The notes: generated from the sequence alone by a model not told the origin. 64,000 nt of DNA from Setophaga petechia (GCA_024362935.1 JANCRA010000009.1:13782001-13846000), one strand, 5' to 3'; counted from the stretch's first letter, positions 50,834 to 62,804 are shown. Numbers and translations are program-made.

Positions 50834-53131
50834 CTCCTGCAGAAACTTCTCGCTCATCGGACTGAAGTGATGACCTGGGGGCCTAATTCCTGACACGACT
50901 AGTCCAGAGCCAAAGAGCCTTGGCTTCTGGTGGTCGGGTTTAAATTTGTCGTAGAGGACACCGGCGGGCTTTGGCTCCCCTCCACCAGACACCTTCTGCT
51001 CGGTGGGGACGGGCACGCTGCACGCGGCGCCGTCGAAGGGCAGCCCCGCCGGCGTGAACAAAGGGTCGAGCTGCTCCATCGAACGAGGGCTTCTCCTAAT
51101 GTACGTGATGATCTTGGGTCTCACAGGTTTGGGCCGGGGGATGGCAGGCTTCATCTCAACGCCTTCTTCCAGCTTTTCACTGCAGTCACTGTCCACACCA
51201 GCCTTATCTGTGAGGGAGCCCTTGGGGTGGATCAGGATAGGTTTTGGGATGGCACTGCTGCAAGCAGTCTTGATAGGCACTTTAGGGGATAAGTTTAACA
51301 ACTGTGTGCTGTCTATGGGAGGTAGGACTGAGGAGGGTGACAATTTGTCATCATGAAGTGCATAAAGGTCCTTCAAATTACTGTTTGATAGTGTGGGCTG
51401 ACTATTAAGATCCAGAGTTGCCATTGGGCGCACAGGAGTTGGGACACATAAAAAGACATCAGCCTTTGTTGGAATATTACAGCTCTCTGGTGCTTCCTCT
51501 GGAGGCTGTTTCTCTACATTAGCTGTTTCTTTACTTGAAACTGAAACATTTGAGGTTTCAGTCACCACATGACTGCAGTGACTGTCAGGTTGTTGGTTTG
51601 ACACTGCATCTGCGCTGCGCGCTCTGTGATGATCTGACGGATCAGAAGCAGGCACAACAGCATCCTCAGTGCTTTCTTTGACTAGCATCAGTTTATTCTC
51701 ATTAACTTCCAAGGGTTTGCTGTCAGGTGGATTAATATCATGTACGGGAGATATCTGTTCACCAACTGTTTCAGTGCAACCTGTGTCAACTTCATGCAAA
51801 TTTTTGTTTTTTCTCGGTGTCACTTTGATGCTGGATTTACTACTGCAGGTGAGTGGAAATATTGTTTCCATTTCTTCATCAGTAAAATATTCCTCACCAG
51901 CCTGGCTGGTTGCCCTGCTGTCGCTGTCATTGCTTCCTCTTCCTTCCCTACTGATGGCGATGTTATCATGTTGCAACTTATCATCAGGATGAGTTACTAC
52001 CTGGCTTGACAATGGCTCCTCTACTCTATTACAGGTGTCATGAAAATGGGATACTTGAAATTTTGACATGTCAGACCGAGAGCTTTTCTGTTCCTGCACT
52101 GCTGTATTTTCAGCTCTTGGACACCCCAGGAACTCTACCAGCATAATTCTCTCTATCTTTTGTGGACAAGTATTTTTATACTGTAGAGATGGTGCAGTCC
52201 TAACCTCCAGTTTTTTGCTTTTATCACCCTGACCTAATTGTGCTTCTGATTTACTAGCAACCTCACTGAGCTTAACAGCTGAATGTTGAGAATGAGAAGT
52301 ATGCAATGTGCTTTCAATGCTAACATTTGGTACATTTTCTGGTTTACTTGTTTTCTTGTTCCCTGAGGTAGATGGTTTGGAATAAAATACAGTTTTTTCC
52401 TCTGAGGTATTGTCAAGTGGACAAAACACCATCCCAAGAAAATGATCCGTGGATGTTTTTTGGGATTTCTCTGTACTTCCTACCAAGTGGTGAGACCTGT
52501 CGATGGAGTCCAGTGATGCAGAAAGCAGACGTTTGCACGACACACGACCAACGCCGTCTTTTGCAAATGTTTCAGGCTGAGGAGAAAATTTACTTGGTCT
52601 TCCCAAAGAAAGCCTTTTTATTTTCTCCACCTCCACAGTTCTGGACATTTTTCCCTTAGGAATGTTCTGGGTGAAGTCAATATTACCCTTGGAGACAACC
52701 TCCAGGTTGGCATCATTTGTGCTACTTTTTAAATTGGACAGACTTTGTCCTCGGCTAATTCTGATATGCCTTGATATATCCTTAGCTTCGTTGGTCCTAC
52801 AATCTTTCCCCATTTCCCTGCTTGTGGTGGAGGGCAGCTTACTCTCCTGTGCACTGGTGTGACAGGTTCGAGAGTCTTTGAAGGTCAGAAGTTTATTCTG
52901 CTCTGTGGGCAGATGAGTCACCTTCTCTGTTCCTCCAGAGTATATATTTCCACTCTCATCTGTCAAATCATGTTTCTTAACATCCCTGTCAGTGGCTCTA
53001 ACTTTTGTTACAATTTGGTTGGCATTGGTATCCCCAACATTCACTATGCTTTCATTGTTGTTTCTTATTTCACTGCGGTTGTCATGAAGCTGGGAATAAC
53101 ATGACTTGTTTGGAATAAGTGGAGCACTCAT
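50834..53131 (-). CDS. MTUS2: MTUS2, first coding exon (residues 1-766)
   Basis: This exon encodes the N-terminal part of MTUS2/TIP150/CAZIP. In mammals it is a microtubule plus-end tracking protein that binds EB1 and the depolymerising kinesin MCAK. The open frame starts MSAPLIPNKSCYSQL and has the blocks NNNESI and GDTNANQI (about residues 24-40), which match the human MTUS2 N-terminus as I recall it. Later matches are KPVRPKIITYIRR (668-680) and the exon end around YDKFKPD...SGIRPPGH...MSEKFLQE (727-766). The protein is Ser/Thr/Lys-rich and looks disordered, with no membrane segment or signal peptide. An S-A-I-P motif followed by KP (626-630) resembles an EB1-binding SxIP motif. The ATG is supported by an A at -3 and an in-frame TGA 12 nt upstream. 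The exon ends CAGGAG/GTAAGT and is exactly 766 codons, phase 0. The frame stays open for 36 more intronic codons. The paralogue MTUS1 fits much less well. Confidence 0.96.
50935..51085. other. MTUS2: CpG-dense patch inside the MTUS2 coding exon
   Basis: Eighteen CpGs occur in 151 bases, within an exon and window that are otherwise CpG-poor. The patch encodes residues of about 683-732. It may reflect local codon/GC bias, or an intragenic unmethylated island with regulatory activity. Confidence 0.5.
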
Positions 53132-53151
53132 TTTGAAGCTTCAAGTGACTG

Positions 53152-53152
<1 letters not shown>

Positions 53153-53182
<30 letters not shown>
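53153..53182 (-). repeat. A30 homopolymer (T30 on the plus strand) just upstream of the MTUS2 start codon
   Basis: Thirty uninterrupted A on the coding strand end 21 nt before the ATG. The run is bracketed by a 6-bp inverted repeat (ACTGCT before, AGCAGT after), which could pair in RNA and loop out the A tract. Length is likely polymorphic and prone to sequencing error. Confidence 0.9.
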
Positions 53183-53184
<2 letters not shown>

Positions 53185-53222
53185 CAGTTCTAATTAATGA
53201 GAAGGTGTTTTTCCCTATCAGG

Positions 53223-53320
53223 TTAACTTTTATGCATGCTTCAGTTATATATTTAAATTAGAACTGTTCAGTATAAAATTCATCATCGGAAGGCTTGAAG
53301 TCTCTTCTCAAGAGTCACAT
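53223..53320 (-). promoter_or_regulatory. MTUS2: Cluster of short upstream ORFs in the MTUS2 5'UTR
   Basis: On the minus strand there is a start-stop ATG-TGA at 53320-53315. A 13-codon ORF beginning ATG ATG runs 53286-53245, and a 4-codon ORF (ATG CAT AAA AGT TAA) runs 53237-53223. All terminate before the main ATG at 53131. Upstream ORFs commonly lower main-ORF translation. Whether these lie in the mature mRNA depends on the inferred acceptor at 53456. Confidence 0.45.
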
Positions 53321-54385
53321 TTTTCTGCTGCTCAGTTGTCTTTTCTGCAGATCCTGGACCTAGGAAATCTTTATGATGTGCTGTAGAGAGGTTCAACAAA
53401 AGCAAAATAGATCTGCCAAGTTCCCTCTGAATGAGAGCCAGTTAATCCAGCCAACCTAAGGGGAAAAAAAACCCAAATACAAATAAAACAAAAACCCAAA
53501 CAGACAACATTACACTGATGTCAGGAATCATGCTAACTAAATCAAACTTAAAATCAACAGCACTCCCAGGTATAACCCCAGGACAGAGTGTTTTCAAACA
53601 CTTTAAATGCAGTTTCAATTACACTTTTGCTCCCAGCAAAAGTTCTTAGTGTAGGACAGATCTCTGACTTGAGAAGTTACACAGCAAAAACTGTCCTGGT
53701 TAGAGGAGTGGTTGTTACTGTTTTTAAGACACATAGGTTTACAATTGGAAATAGACAAATATAGCCAGGTGAGGGTGGGATCCAATCTTGAGGGTCTAAA
53801 CATTTGTATATTGCTTCAACAATTATTACACCAGGAGTGGCTACTGAAGCATTTAAAGCATCCTGTACAGATTAGTCATCAATAATAAAATTCCAGCTCC
53901 ACAGAAGTTGTTTATGGGTTTCTCTCCTTGCCTTGTAGAAATCACTGCTATTCTTGCACCAACACCCCACCCCCTTCAACGTTTCTTAGCCAGATCTATA
54001 GATTCCAAGAAAGCAAAAGCTATGGCTGGAGGCCTGCAAAGAAAAATTCTATTTTTTCTGAGACAGATGAATGTGTGTATTTTTAAATATAGAGGATTAT
54101 ACACCAATCCCAATACAGTGCATCTCTTTTTGGCTCCCTCACATGTTTGGCTTTGGGAGCCCAGATTTTGTCTTCTATCACCTCCAACAACATGAAAGTG
54201 AGATTTCTGTCTGTTTCATGCCTAAATTCACTCTCTGAGATATTTCTTGCATCCTGTGTGTTCATACCCTTCATCATAAAGAAACATGGACACTGGAAAC
54301 TGGAACATGCTCCACATTTCCCAGAAGCTGGAATTCAAAGCACTTGTGATACTCCCAGCTGTGCTGGGTTTCTAGCCAGGGGCTC

Positions 54386-54415
54386 ACAGGGGCACTAATT
54401 ACAGGGGCACTGATT
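54386..54415 (+). repeat. 15-bp tandem duplication
   Basis: 'acaggggcactaatt' is immediately followed by 'acaggggcactgatt', with one mismatch. Confidence 0.9.
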
Positions 54416-56566
54416 AGAAGTGCAGAATAAGTCCAGTGCTCTGTCTACAGCACCTGGGTGCCAGTCTGGGTCCCTGTGTTAACTGAAAGCACCTTCACAC
54501 ACAGTGTGCAGAGAGATCATGCTGGCATGCTTCAGAAACCAGACCAAGCACTTTGGCTTAAGGTTGCTAGTACAAATTTATTAACATGAAGGTCAGGAGA
54601 GACCTGGCCATCCTTAAACCCAGGGCTCTGCTCAACCTCAGGATGCTGCCAGTTGAGACTAACCCCCTAAAGCTGCCAAGGATGGACTCTATGCACCCAG
54701 TATTCCAATTTCATCTCTTCTTGTGACATCCAGCCTCAGATTAGGGATGTCAAAGACTTGAAGAATCCACTACATTCTTACAATTAACATCCATACAATT
54801 ACCCAAAGAAATTTTCTTTTTTTCAGAATATTGTCTGCTTAACTTTGTAATATGTTTTATGACTATCATTACAATAACTACACTGCTTGTAAATAATACA
54901 AGGTTCTGCTATAGAACATACAAGACTCCTACTAAATTAATATAAAAATATAATGTATTTTCCTGTTAGGGAATACAAACTTTGGAGCTTGGTTCAGTCA
55001 ATGTGTTGAACATTTACATATTGTGATAGGCCCATTTGGAAGTAAGATACATGGTTTTGTGTTACATTTGGGACCTTAGATTTGATCATTCTTCTGTTAA
55101 TAGCTGCTATTTAAGAAGCTTTGGCTTGGGTTTTCTGCAAGATAGTTTATTTTAAAAGGCATTGTCCAGACTCAACTTCACTATGCTCTTTGGAGTCAGT
55201 GAGATGAAAAGACTCAGCTGTGTCTGGATTCTGCTGGCTCTTCCTCTATGTTTTATTACTCACCTCTCTTGACTGATGTTGGCTGACATACACACATCTG
55301 AAGTCACTCCCTGCTGTGCAGGAATGCTCTGAGATGAGAGGGACATGAACCTCCTAAATTAAGATGCCCTCCTCAGAACAGGAGAAGGGAGTAAGAGGAG
55401 TCTCAAGCCCAACAAAGACAACACTACATCACTTAGCAGCATATCACTAGAGACTCTGGACAAGAAACATGTCTGCAATCTTCAAGACTGAACTTAGCAT
55501 GTGTAAGGATTAATATGGATAAAATTTTCTTGATACTTATAATGTAAAAATATCCCCTCTGAACCACTGACTGTAGAAAATGAAGTCATAGCTCTCCATG
55601 TCACAGCATCCTGGCAGGATCTATAACTGTATTTGTGGAAAAAAAATCAAAACAAAAGCCCTTAACAAAGTGATGTGAACATGTTAGACAGTGGAACAAA
55701 ATTATATCCACCAGACTATGTTTAGCTATGAATCCTACAGGGAGAAGAAAAGTTCAAGGAGCCAGAAACACAATTAAATACTTCTGTTTAACTCCAGCCA
55801 TATCAGGCTCCTTCTAAGATGTCTATCTCTTATGAGACTCTATTTTAAACCTGAGCCCATTTAATGATGATCTAGGAAAGAAGCCTACAAGAGTTTCTTC
55901 CCATCTGATATTGCAGTTCCTCTGCTACACTCCAAGTTACATTTGGCCAGCAGGTCTCACCCTAACCTCTGGAGACATCAGGAGGAAGGGAAGCTGAGCT
56001 GGATGATTTTTGCCCCAGGACATGCAGCAGGGACTGCATCAGCAGAGCTCAAGTTTGTAGAATAAAAGTGGCTGGGAAAAGAATGCAGCAGCCTGCTTCT
56101 GAATAGTAACAGCAGTGGCTTTTTGGTTAAACAAGCAGTGTAGAAATATTGTTATCCTCAATAGGAATTGAAAAAAGAAAAATTGTGAAGAATTCCACAA
56201 TATTGGTTGTTCTGTTTTCAATTTGCCACAAAAATAGAACAGCAATAATTATGAGATATGCAAAGGAATTATCAAAGCAAATGTACAAATAAAAATGGGA
56301 AGAAAGAAATAAAATCTGAAACATGTTGAGCATTTTGCATCCTCTATAAACATTTCCTAATACAGGCTGTTACAGCTGCTTACCCATCCCAGTCCTGAGA
56401 GTCCAAACCCAGAATATTTACAGCAAGATACACCAAAAACATCTGGGTGTTCTGGTAACACTGTGCATGGCTTAGATTGATTGCTCTTTCAGTACCCTGT
56501 GTATGAGAAGCACCTGAACATTTCATTTACCATCTGCCACTGAACTGATACCTCTTGCTACTACCA

Positions 56567-56593
56567 TAAAACAAAACAAAACAAAACAAAAAA
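56567..56593 (+). repeat. (CAAAA)n microsatellite
   Basis: Four to five perfect units of 'acaaa', ending in A6. Likely length-variable. Confidence 0.9.
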
Positions 56594-56774
56594 TCCCCAA
56601 ACAACAGAAAACAATGAGTTTGTAAATTTCTGGGGCAGAGCCAGTAGGCTGTGAAAGGTCAGCCATGGGCCAGCGTCCCCTGTCAGCTGCCCACTCCTGC
56701 AAGAAAAAAGCTCTCAGCCCAATGGGGAATTGGGTCATGCTGCCCAAGAAATAGGATTACACAGGCAGGTTGTT

Positions 56775-57140
56775 CACCTGGAGTAGAGAGGGTTCCAGGA
56801 TGACCTCATTGCAGCCTTTTAGTACTTGAAGGGAGCTTATAAAATGGAGGGAAAATTACTTTTTGCATGAGCAGATATACACAGGACTAGGATAAATAGT
56901 TTTAAATGAAGAGAGATTTAGATCAGATATTAGGAAAAAAATATTTACTGTGAGTGGTGAGGCACTGGAATATGTTGCCTACAGAAGTTGTGGTTGCTTC
57001 ATCCTTGGAAGTGTGCAAGGCCAGGTTGGACAGGGCTTCAAACAACCCCATCAGTGGAAAGGGTCCCTGCCCATGGCAGCAGGTTGGAACTAGAAAATCT
57101 TTAAGGCTCTGTTCAACCCAAACTCTATGATTCTATGATA
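56775..57140 (+). mobile_element. CR1 LINE, 3' end fragment with intact tail
   Basis: Diverged CR1 3' region. Recognisable pieces are 'gatgacctcattgcagcctttt', 'agtacttgaagggagcttataa', 'gatattaggaaaaaa', 'gaggcactggaa' and 'ggcaggttggaac'-like sequence, with the CR1 terminal repeat 'tctatgattctatgat' at the end. It is 5'-truncated. Orientation is opposite to MTUS2 transcription. Confidence 0.9.
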
Positions 57141-59623
57141 CATGGGGGGAACCTGTTCACCAGCCCACTTGGTAATGACTCAGGGAGCAGCCAGGAGGCC
57201 TGATGGGGTGTTTGTCCTCACAGAAGGCAGCTATGACTGCTTGATCACAACTCAGTTCAAAGCACAAAGTGAGAAATCTCCAGCCATTTCCCTCAGAGGC
57301 TATAATGAGATCAAGAGCTCCAAGTTTTTAAACTCCCAGAGCATCCTGGACAAGGGCTGAGCACAGTCTCCAGATCTGCTGCCCTCTGCACAAGCAGCAT
57401 ATATCCAAAGGATGAGAGTCTTGGATGCATTACAATACCCACAGATAAACTCCTGCAGAAAAAGACCCTCAGGAAGAACTCTTGGCCCACGAGAAAGACA
57501 CTGCTGTTGTCTGACCAGTGCAGGGATGCAGGGAGATGGAGGAAAGCAGATGAGGGACATATTTGCATGAGGTGGGAAACAGATGCGGTTTTTACAGTTA
57601 CTACAGAAAAAGGAACAGATGCCTCCTGAAATGCACAGTTGTCCCAAGAAATGCCACTGGGGAGGATTGGCAAAACAGGCAGAGCTTCACTGAGGCCTCC
57701 TCTGGGAGACAAGATACCACCACATGCAATGCCAGCCCTGCAGGCTGCCAAGAGCTGAGCCCACAGATGAAACACATACAGCACTGGATGGAAAGGAGGT
57801 GGGAATATCTCCTTAGGAAGCCCAAATCTTCATGAAGAACTATTTCTGATGGTGACAGAAGCTGAAAGCTGATAGCAGGATATTAAAAAAAAGAGCCAAT
57901 AAACCTTTTAGAGTGGGTAACAAACAATTGGAATTAATTAAAAGTGGTAGAAAAGTGCTCACTCAGGCATGTGATAATTTTGTTAATGTGATTTGGAAGG
58001 GTGAGAACTAAAGATTTGGATACAGTCCCCGACAGCTTCTATTCATAACAAAGCAGACACAGCTGTTTGAGGAAATTACAGCATAATCTCATCTTTGGCA
58101 GGTCCTGTGGAAATGTTGCCGTCTGTCATGAAGAGGACAGTACTTCAGAGAGACAACTTTCTGCCTGACAAGCAATTAGAACATAGGCAGAGAAGAGATG
58201 ATAGAGCAAATGTTAAATTTTTACACACTAGAAAGTGGCAGGAAGGCAGTTCTGATTCAAAAGTAAAACTGAAATTACTTGAAGATATTAAAAGCTTTTG
58301 TAGAGTGCAGTTCTTTAGCATTTCCAGAATTTCGGTGTTTTAGTATGTCTAATGTCTCCACAGTCAATAATTTTTAATGATTTCATTATTTACATGATTG
58401 CATATTTTATACCTTTATAAGTATAATTATAAAAACTGAAGATAAAACAACTTATGGGTTCATAGGCCAAGGCAATTTTTTCTGGTATTCTTTAATTTTT
58501 ATTCAATAATAAAACATATTTCATTTTTTCAAAATAATTAATCCATTTATGCTGGTCTATCAAATTTTATAAAAATTATTATGAGCAAAACAGACTTCAA
58601 ACATTTGTCATATTTAGCTTCAAAATTTTCTAAATCAAACATTTTCATTTTCAGTTTCAAATAATATTTCAAATTTACTTCATCTTGACAAGATTTTCAA
58701 ATGGCAAATCAGGTAACACAGAAAGGTTACTTCCCCTACCCAAATCAATATTTTTATTTTCCTAAGTAACAGGGTAATAACAAGCCCAGTGGAGAACTCC
58801 TGGGTTTTGCTTTCACTAGACTTAGGATGAGCCATTTCTTTCTGGCTCTCTTCCCTGTATTTCCAGAGAGATTTTTGGGTCAAGCCTTCAGTAATACAAT
58901 TTCCTTATACAACACACCTGAGAGATCCCCTGGAAGCGGCATCACTTCCAAGGGTTTACAGGAAATCACCACCATATGTAACACTCCTGAAAGCACAGCC
59001 AAAGGTAAAGGTGCTAAAGCAAGGTTGTCCCCTGACCTTCCCCAAGCAGGGGAGGTGGCAGCACATAAAACAACAGGACTGAAAAATAAACTGCCAGCAT
59101 GAGACTCCAGCCCTGGAAATCACTGCAGCAGCTGGCAGTGCCATGATGTGTAATTGGCTTGCAAGTGCACCCTCCCTTTCAGAATACACTGAAAAAAGCC
59201 CGAAGGAGATGTTCCCTGTTAGAAGCCCTTCCATGCATCCTCCAGTGCCTGTGTGCGGCAGCTGGAGGACACCAACACAGTGGATGGAGCACAGGGAATG
59301 CCCTGCTTCTCCTTTGGCTGAACACCCCTCTTCAGCACTGCAGTGGTTTATCTCACAGGCCCTACTGAGGATGGAAACAACCACAACCTCGTGCTCTTGG
59401 CTAAAGAAACCTGAGTTTTCATGGTCTCCCTGGGGAAACCACCCACAATTTTTCCTGCCGTGGCAGTGGCAATGGCAGAGCAGAAATTTTGTACAGCTTC
59501 ATAATTTATCTCCAGTTACTCTGTGGGGTTCAGTATGTCTTCAATGAAAACTTATCAAAAACCTTTCCAAATCATGTATATAATTTTATTTTCTTAAGAA
59601 ACTTGTAAAGGTATGAGTTTGGT

Positions 59624-59637
59624 GGGGGGGGGGGGGG
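59624..59637 (+). repeat. G14 homopolymer
   Basis: Fourteen consecutive G after 'gtttggt'. Long G runs are rare in vertebrate DNA and are hard to sequence, so the length should be treated with caution. Confidence 0.9.
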
Positions 59638-61380
59638 TTGTCAAAACTGCATTTTGTAATATAATACTCTAAAAACTTATCACCTGTGAGGACTAAATTC
59701 CCAAAGTACATTATATGGAAAGTATCCTGCTGACTGCTATTTCAAAGGAGTACAAGATTTGGGATTAAAGATTCTCATTATCAAAATTGACAGATTATTT
59801 TCACTATTATCATCAATCAAGTCTCCACCAGGCATAAGCCTGAATAGTTGTTTTTCAAGACTTCTTTTTTTTTACATTTCTACTTGCTTTCATATATTCG
59901 CTGTTGGATAAGACAACATACTCTGATATAAGAAATCCTATTAATTAGCTATCTCTGAAAAGGCAGAAAGAAGTCTCTGTCTTAGCAATGGCAACCAGGA
60001 GGCTGATTGATAATCACAGCAACTAACCTTTGAAAAAATATCTGATTTTATTTTAATTCCAAATTAAATTTAATTCCAAGAACACCTGGCTAAAGATTTA
60101 GGAATAGCTCATACTTTCTGGGGCCCAATGCTGTTCAATTTGAGGAAAGAAAAACAAACAGCAGAACCTCAGGGAAAGCCACTGTGAAGACAGTATCCAG
60201 ATAAGGGCATCCTGGCTTTTTAAGTAGTATGAGCTGGTAAATCAAGCAAGGCAAGACCTCAGCCCAAGCCATGTGGATCTTTATTGCCACAGCCATGAGC
60301 AAAACACAGGCAGCACAAGAACAGCTCAAATCAAAAGCCCGAAGGAGAGAAAAATTATCCCTTATCACCCCAAGGCACCATAAAGCAAATGAAAATGGCA
60401 AGAAGGAAAGCAGTAAAGAAGCTTTCTTGGACAAAAGCTACAGTCGAGGCAAAAACTGATTCCTCCCAAGCAAGTGCAAACAAACGGAAGAAAAATTATG
60501 TATCCAATCAAGCCCTGCTGCCACAGTGCAGCCCATCTGTTACATGCTGAGACATTACCCAGGGGTCAGCCCCAAACAGGAGGCATGGGGACAGCCCTCT
60601 GCACTCTTTCTTTTGCTCAGATGCCAGCAGGGGCACCACACATGCCCCACTGCACCCCTGAGCACTCCTGGGCACGGTGCCACTGATGGAAACAGGAGAT
60701 TGCAGTGAAGGTGAGAGAGGCACCATCAGCTCCTACTGCTCTCTTTCAGAACAGAGGGAGCAGCAAAGAGATTCTGCCCGTCCTTCTGGGTGCCTTCACC
60801 TCCCAGAGCCCAGCCAGAAACTTTCTATGTCCCTCTCTATCCAAAAACATGAACTGCAGTCCATCATAAAACCTGCAACAGCTGGATGGTGGATGCGTGG
60901 GGCCCCAAACCACTGCTTAATTTATTTCTGTGCAGCACAAAATCTTGACACACAAAGGGGATTGTGAAATGTTTCCAAAATGATCATTGTTTTTTTTGCT
61001 AAGACTGCTAAATCCTTCCTGGCTTCCAAAAAACATCTGGGAGACAGAAATAAATAGATTTAGTTGTAACACTCAAACATGAAAAAAAAGTTCATAAATT
61101 TGCTTCCTATTGAGCAAAAAACCCAGAAACTCAGAAGCTTTGTCTACTCCAGCAAATTTACCCACTGCTGATAAAGCAGTTACAGCTGATACTGAACTCA
61201 GTTTTAACTTCAAGTGTAGCCAAGGGTAAATTGTCTTTCCACACAATTTCTTGAATTTTACTGAATTCAACAGCAGGTAAACGTGTCAGTTCTCAACTGA
61301 ATACCTAAATATGAATTTAGAACCCTAATTTCAGAATGCTAGGTTTGCACATTTCATTTTGAACAACAACCAGCTTTGTA

Positions 61381-61424
61381 ATGCTGTCAAATTTCAGAAA
61401 TGCTACTGCTGTCAAAATTTCTAA
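61381..61424 (+). repeat. Short degenerate tandem repeat
   Basis: 'atgctgtcaaatttcagaa' is followed by 'atgctactgctgtcaaaattt', a duplication with a small insertion. No coding content. Confidence 0.6.
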
Positions 61425-62804
61425 ACAATACTGCAATCCATCAGTAAAAACTGAAACAAATGTGAAACATTATCAGAAAATTCTGCTCATTTGCTTTAAC
61501 CTCAGTTAAAAAACATTTTCGATAATTTGACCCATATTTCCAAAATGCCACTGTATTTCCAAAATACAGATCAAACATTGGAGATTGGGAAATCTACATT
61601 TCCAGAATGGAGAACAAATTATGACTTGTGACTACAGACCTAAGGGAAGAAAAAACCACTGTTAATTTGTTTGAAAAAGCAGTGTCAGGATGAAAACTGT
61701 GCTAAAATCCAGACTGGGCTCTGCACCAGAGTACCTTGGTCACAACAGTTACTACAACCAACTGAAGGGCATCGACCTCAGTGTGGTTTTATTCACACTT
61801 TTACCTTGCTATCAGGCTCAGTAAAGTATATGAAGTAGGTTTCCAGGTGTGATTCCAACTATTAGTAAGGTAGGAGGAATGTATACAAGTAATCCACTCA
61901 GGCCACTCTGACTGAGAAGCTGGAACTGCAGATGCCCACCTGCACCACACGTTTGTGGAGGCCAAGGGCTCAGCAAGGACAACTGGCAGGGGAGTTCTCA
62001 CCTGAGAGCACAGAAAGCAGAACGCAAAATCTTAATATTCAGAAAGGTGAAGCACAACTAATGCATTATCTGCCTGCTGCTACTGATCCTGAAAGTGTAC
62101 TACAAGCACCCCACAGCCAGCACTGCTTTGTAAACAATTAAATTTGCTCCACTTAAAAAAATTTGTGTATGTTGCTCAAAAACATTTAGAACAAATTGTC
62201 TGTCAAAAGATTGAACCCCCATTTTCATCAATTAACAGAAATTAAATTCAGCTACAGCACTCTATCACCATGCATTCCAATCAGAAAGGCTTGTGTACTT
62301 AGAGATTGCTTTCTCTGTTGTATTTTTCAACATCAAATTTGTACACAATAAAATTACAGGATTTAATAGCTTTTTGGTTATGTTTATTTTTTTAGTGCTA
62401 TTAATTAGCACCCAAAGTTGTGCCCCAGGCATCTCCTGTACCTATCAGATACAGATCAGCTGAAAATCAGCAAGCCTCCACCTCCTCAGCCCGAAGAGAA
62501 AGGGATGTTTTGAGTTCAGTGTTTCAGCTTGCAGTAATCCCACTCTGCACTTACCCCAACCATACACTTGTTTTCCCTCCCTCCTTCTGAAGTTGGGAAG
62601 AGGTTCAGGCTTTGAAGCATGTGCCAAAGAGCTGGCCTTTCAAGGCAAAACACTGAAATCAGGTAAAAAAAATGGGGTGCTGTAAAGGCAGAACCTGCAA
62701 ATTCCCTTCCTTCTTCCTCCAGTCTGACTGCGTCTGCAAACTGAAGGAAGAAGGATGTGGTCTCCCAAGGAACTGCTCAAGACTTTCCAGCTTTGCTGGT
62801 GGAG

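Larger units (their letters stand above)
53132..53455 (-). other. MTUS2: MTUS2 5'UTR part of the first coding exon
   Basis: The best splice acceptor upstream of the start codon is at 53456-53457, where the minus strand reads a T-rich tract, then TTTTTTTTCCCCTTAG/GTTGGC. That would give 324 nt of 5'UTR continuous with the coding exon. An in-frame TGA 12 nt before the ATG shows that the open frame does not extend upstream. The segment holds four upstream ATGs and a 30-A run. The exon start is an inference from splice-site shape. A transcript start inside this stretch cannot be excluded, though no TATA box or CpG island is seen. Confidence 0.6.

Noticed and set aside
50930..51992. Plus-strand open frames of 107-120 codons opposite MTUS2 exon 1
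   Set aside because: They are antisense shadows of a coding exon with low stop density, and show no family resemblance or splice context.
35037..53131. Assignment to the paralogue MTUS1
   Set aside because: The N-terminus (MSAPLIPNKSCYSQL), the GDTNANQI block, the SRLPSAKSR exon and the DLKK...SNLPK exon match MTUS2, not MTUS1.
53145..53152. Splice acceptor 'AAAAGCAG' immediately after the A30 tract on the minus strand
   Set aside because: It lacks any pyrimidine tract, being preceded by 30 A. The acceptor at 53456 is far better.
57311..57784. Minus-strand 157-codon open frame
   Set aside because: No recognisable domain, no splice or promoter context, and an overlapping frame of similar length exists. 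Likely chance in GC-richer DNA.
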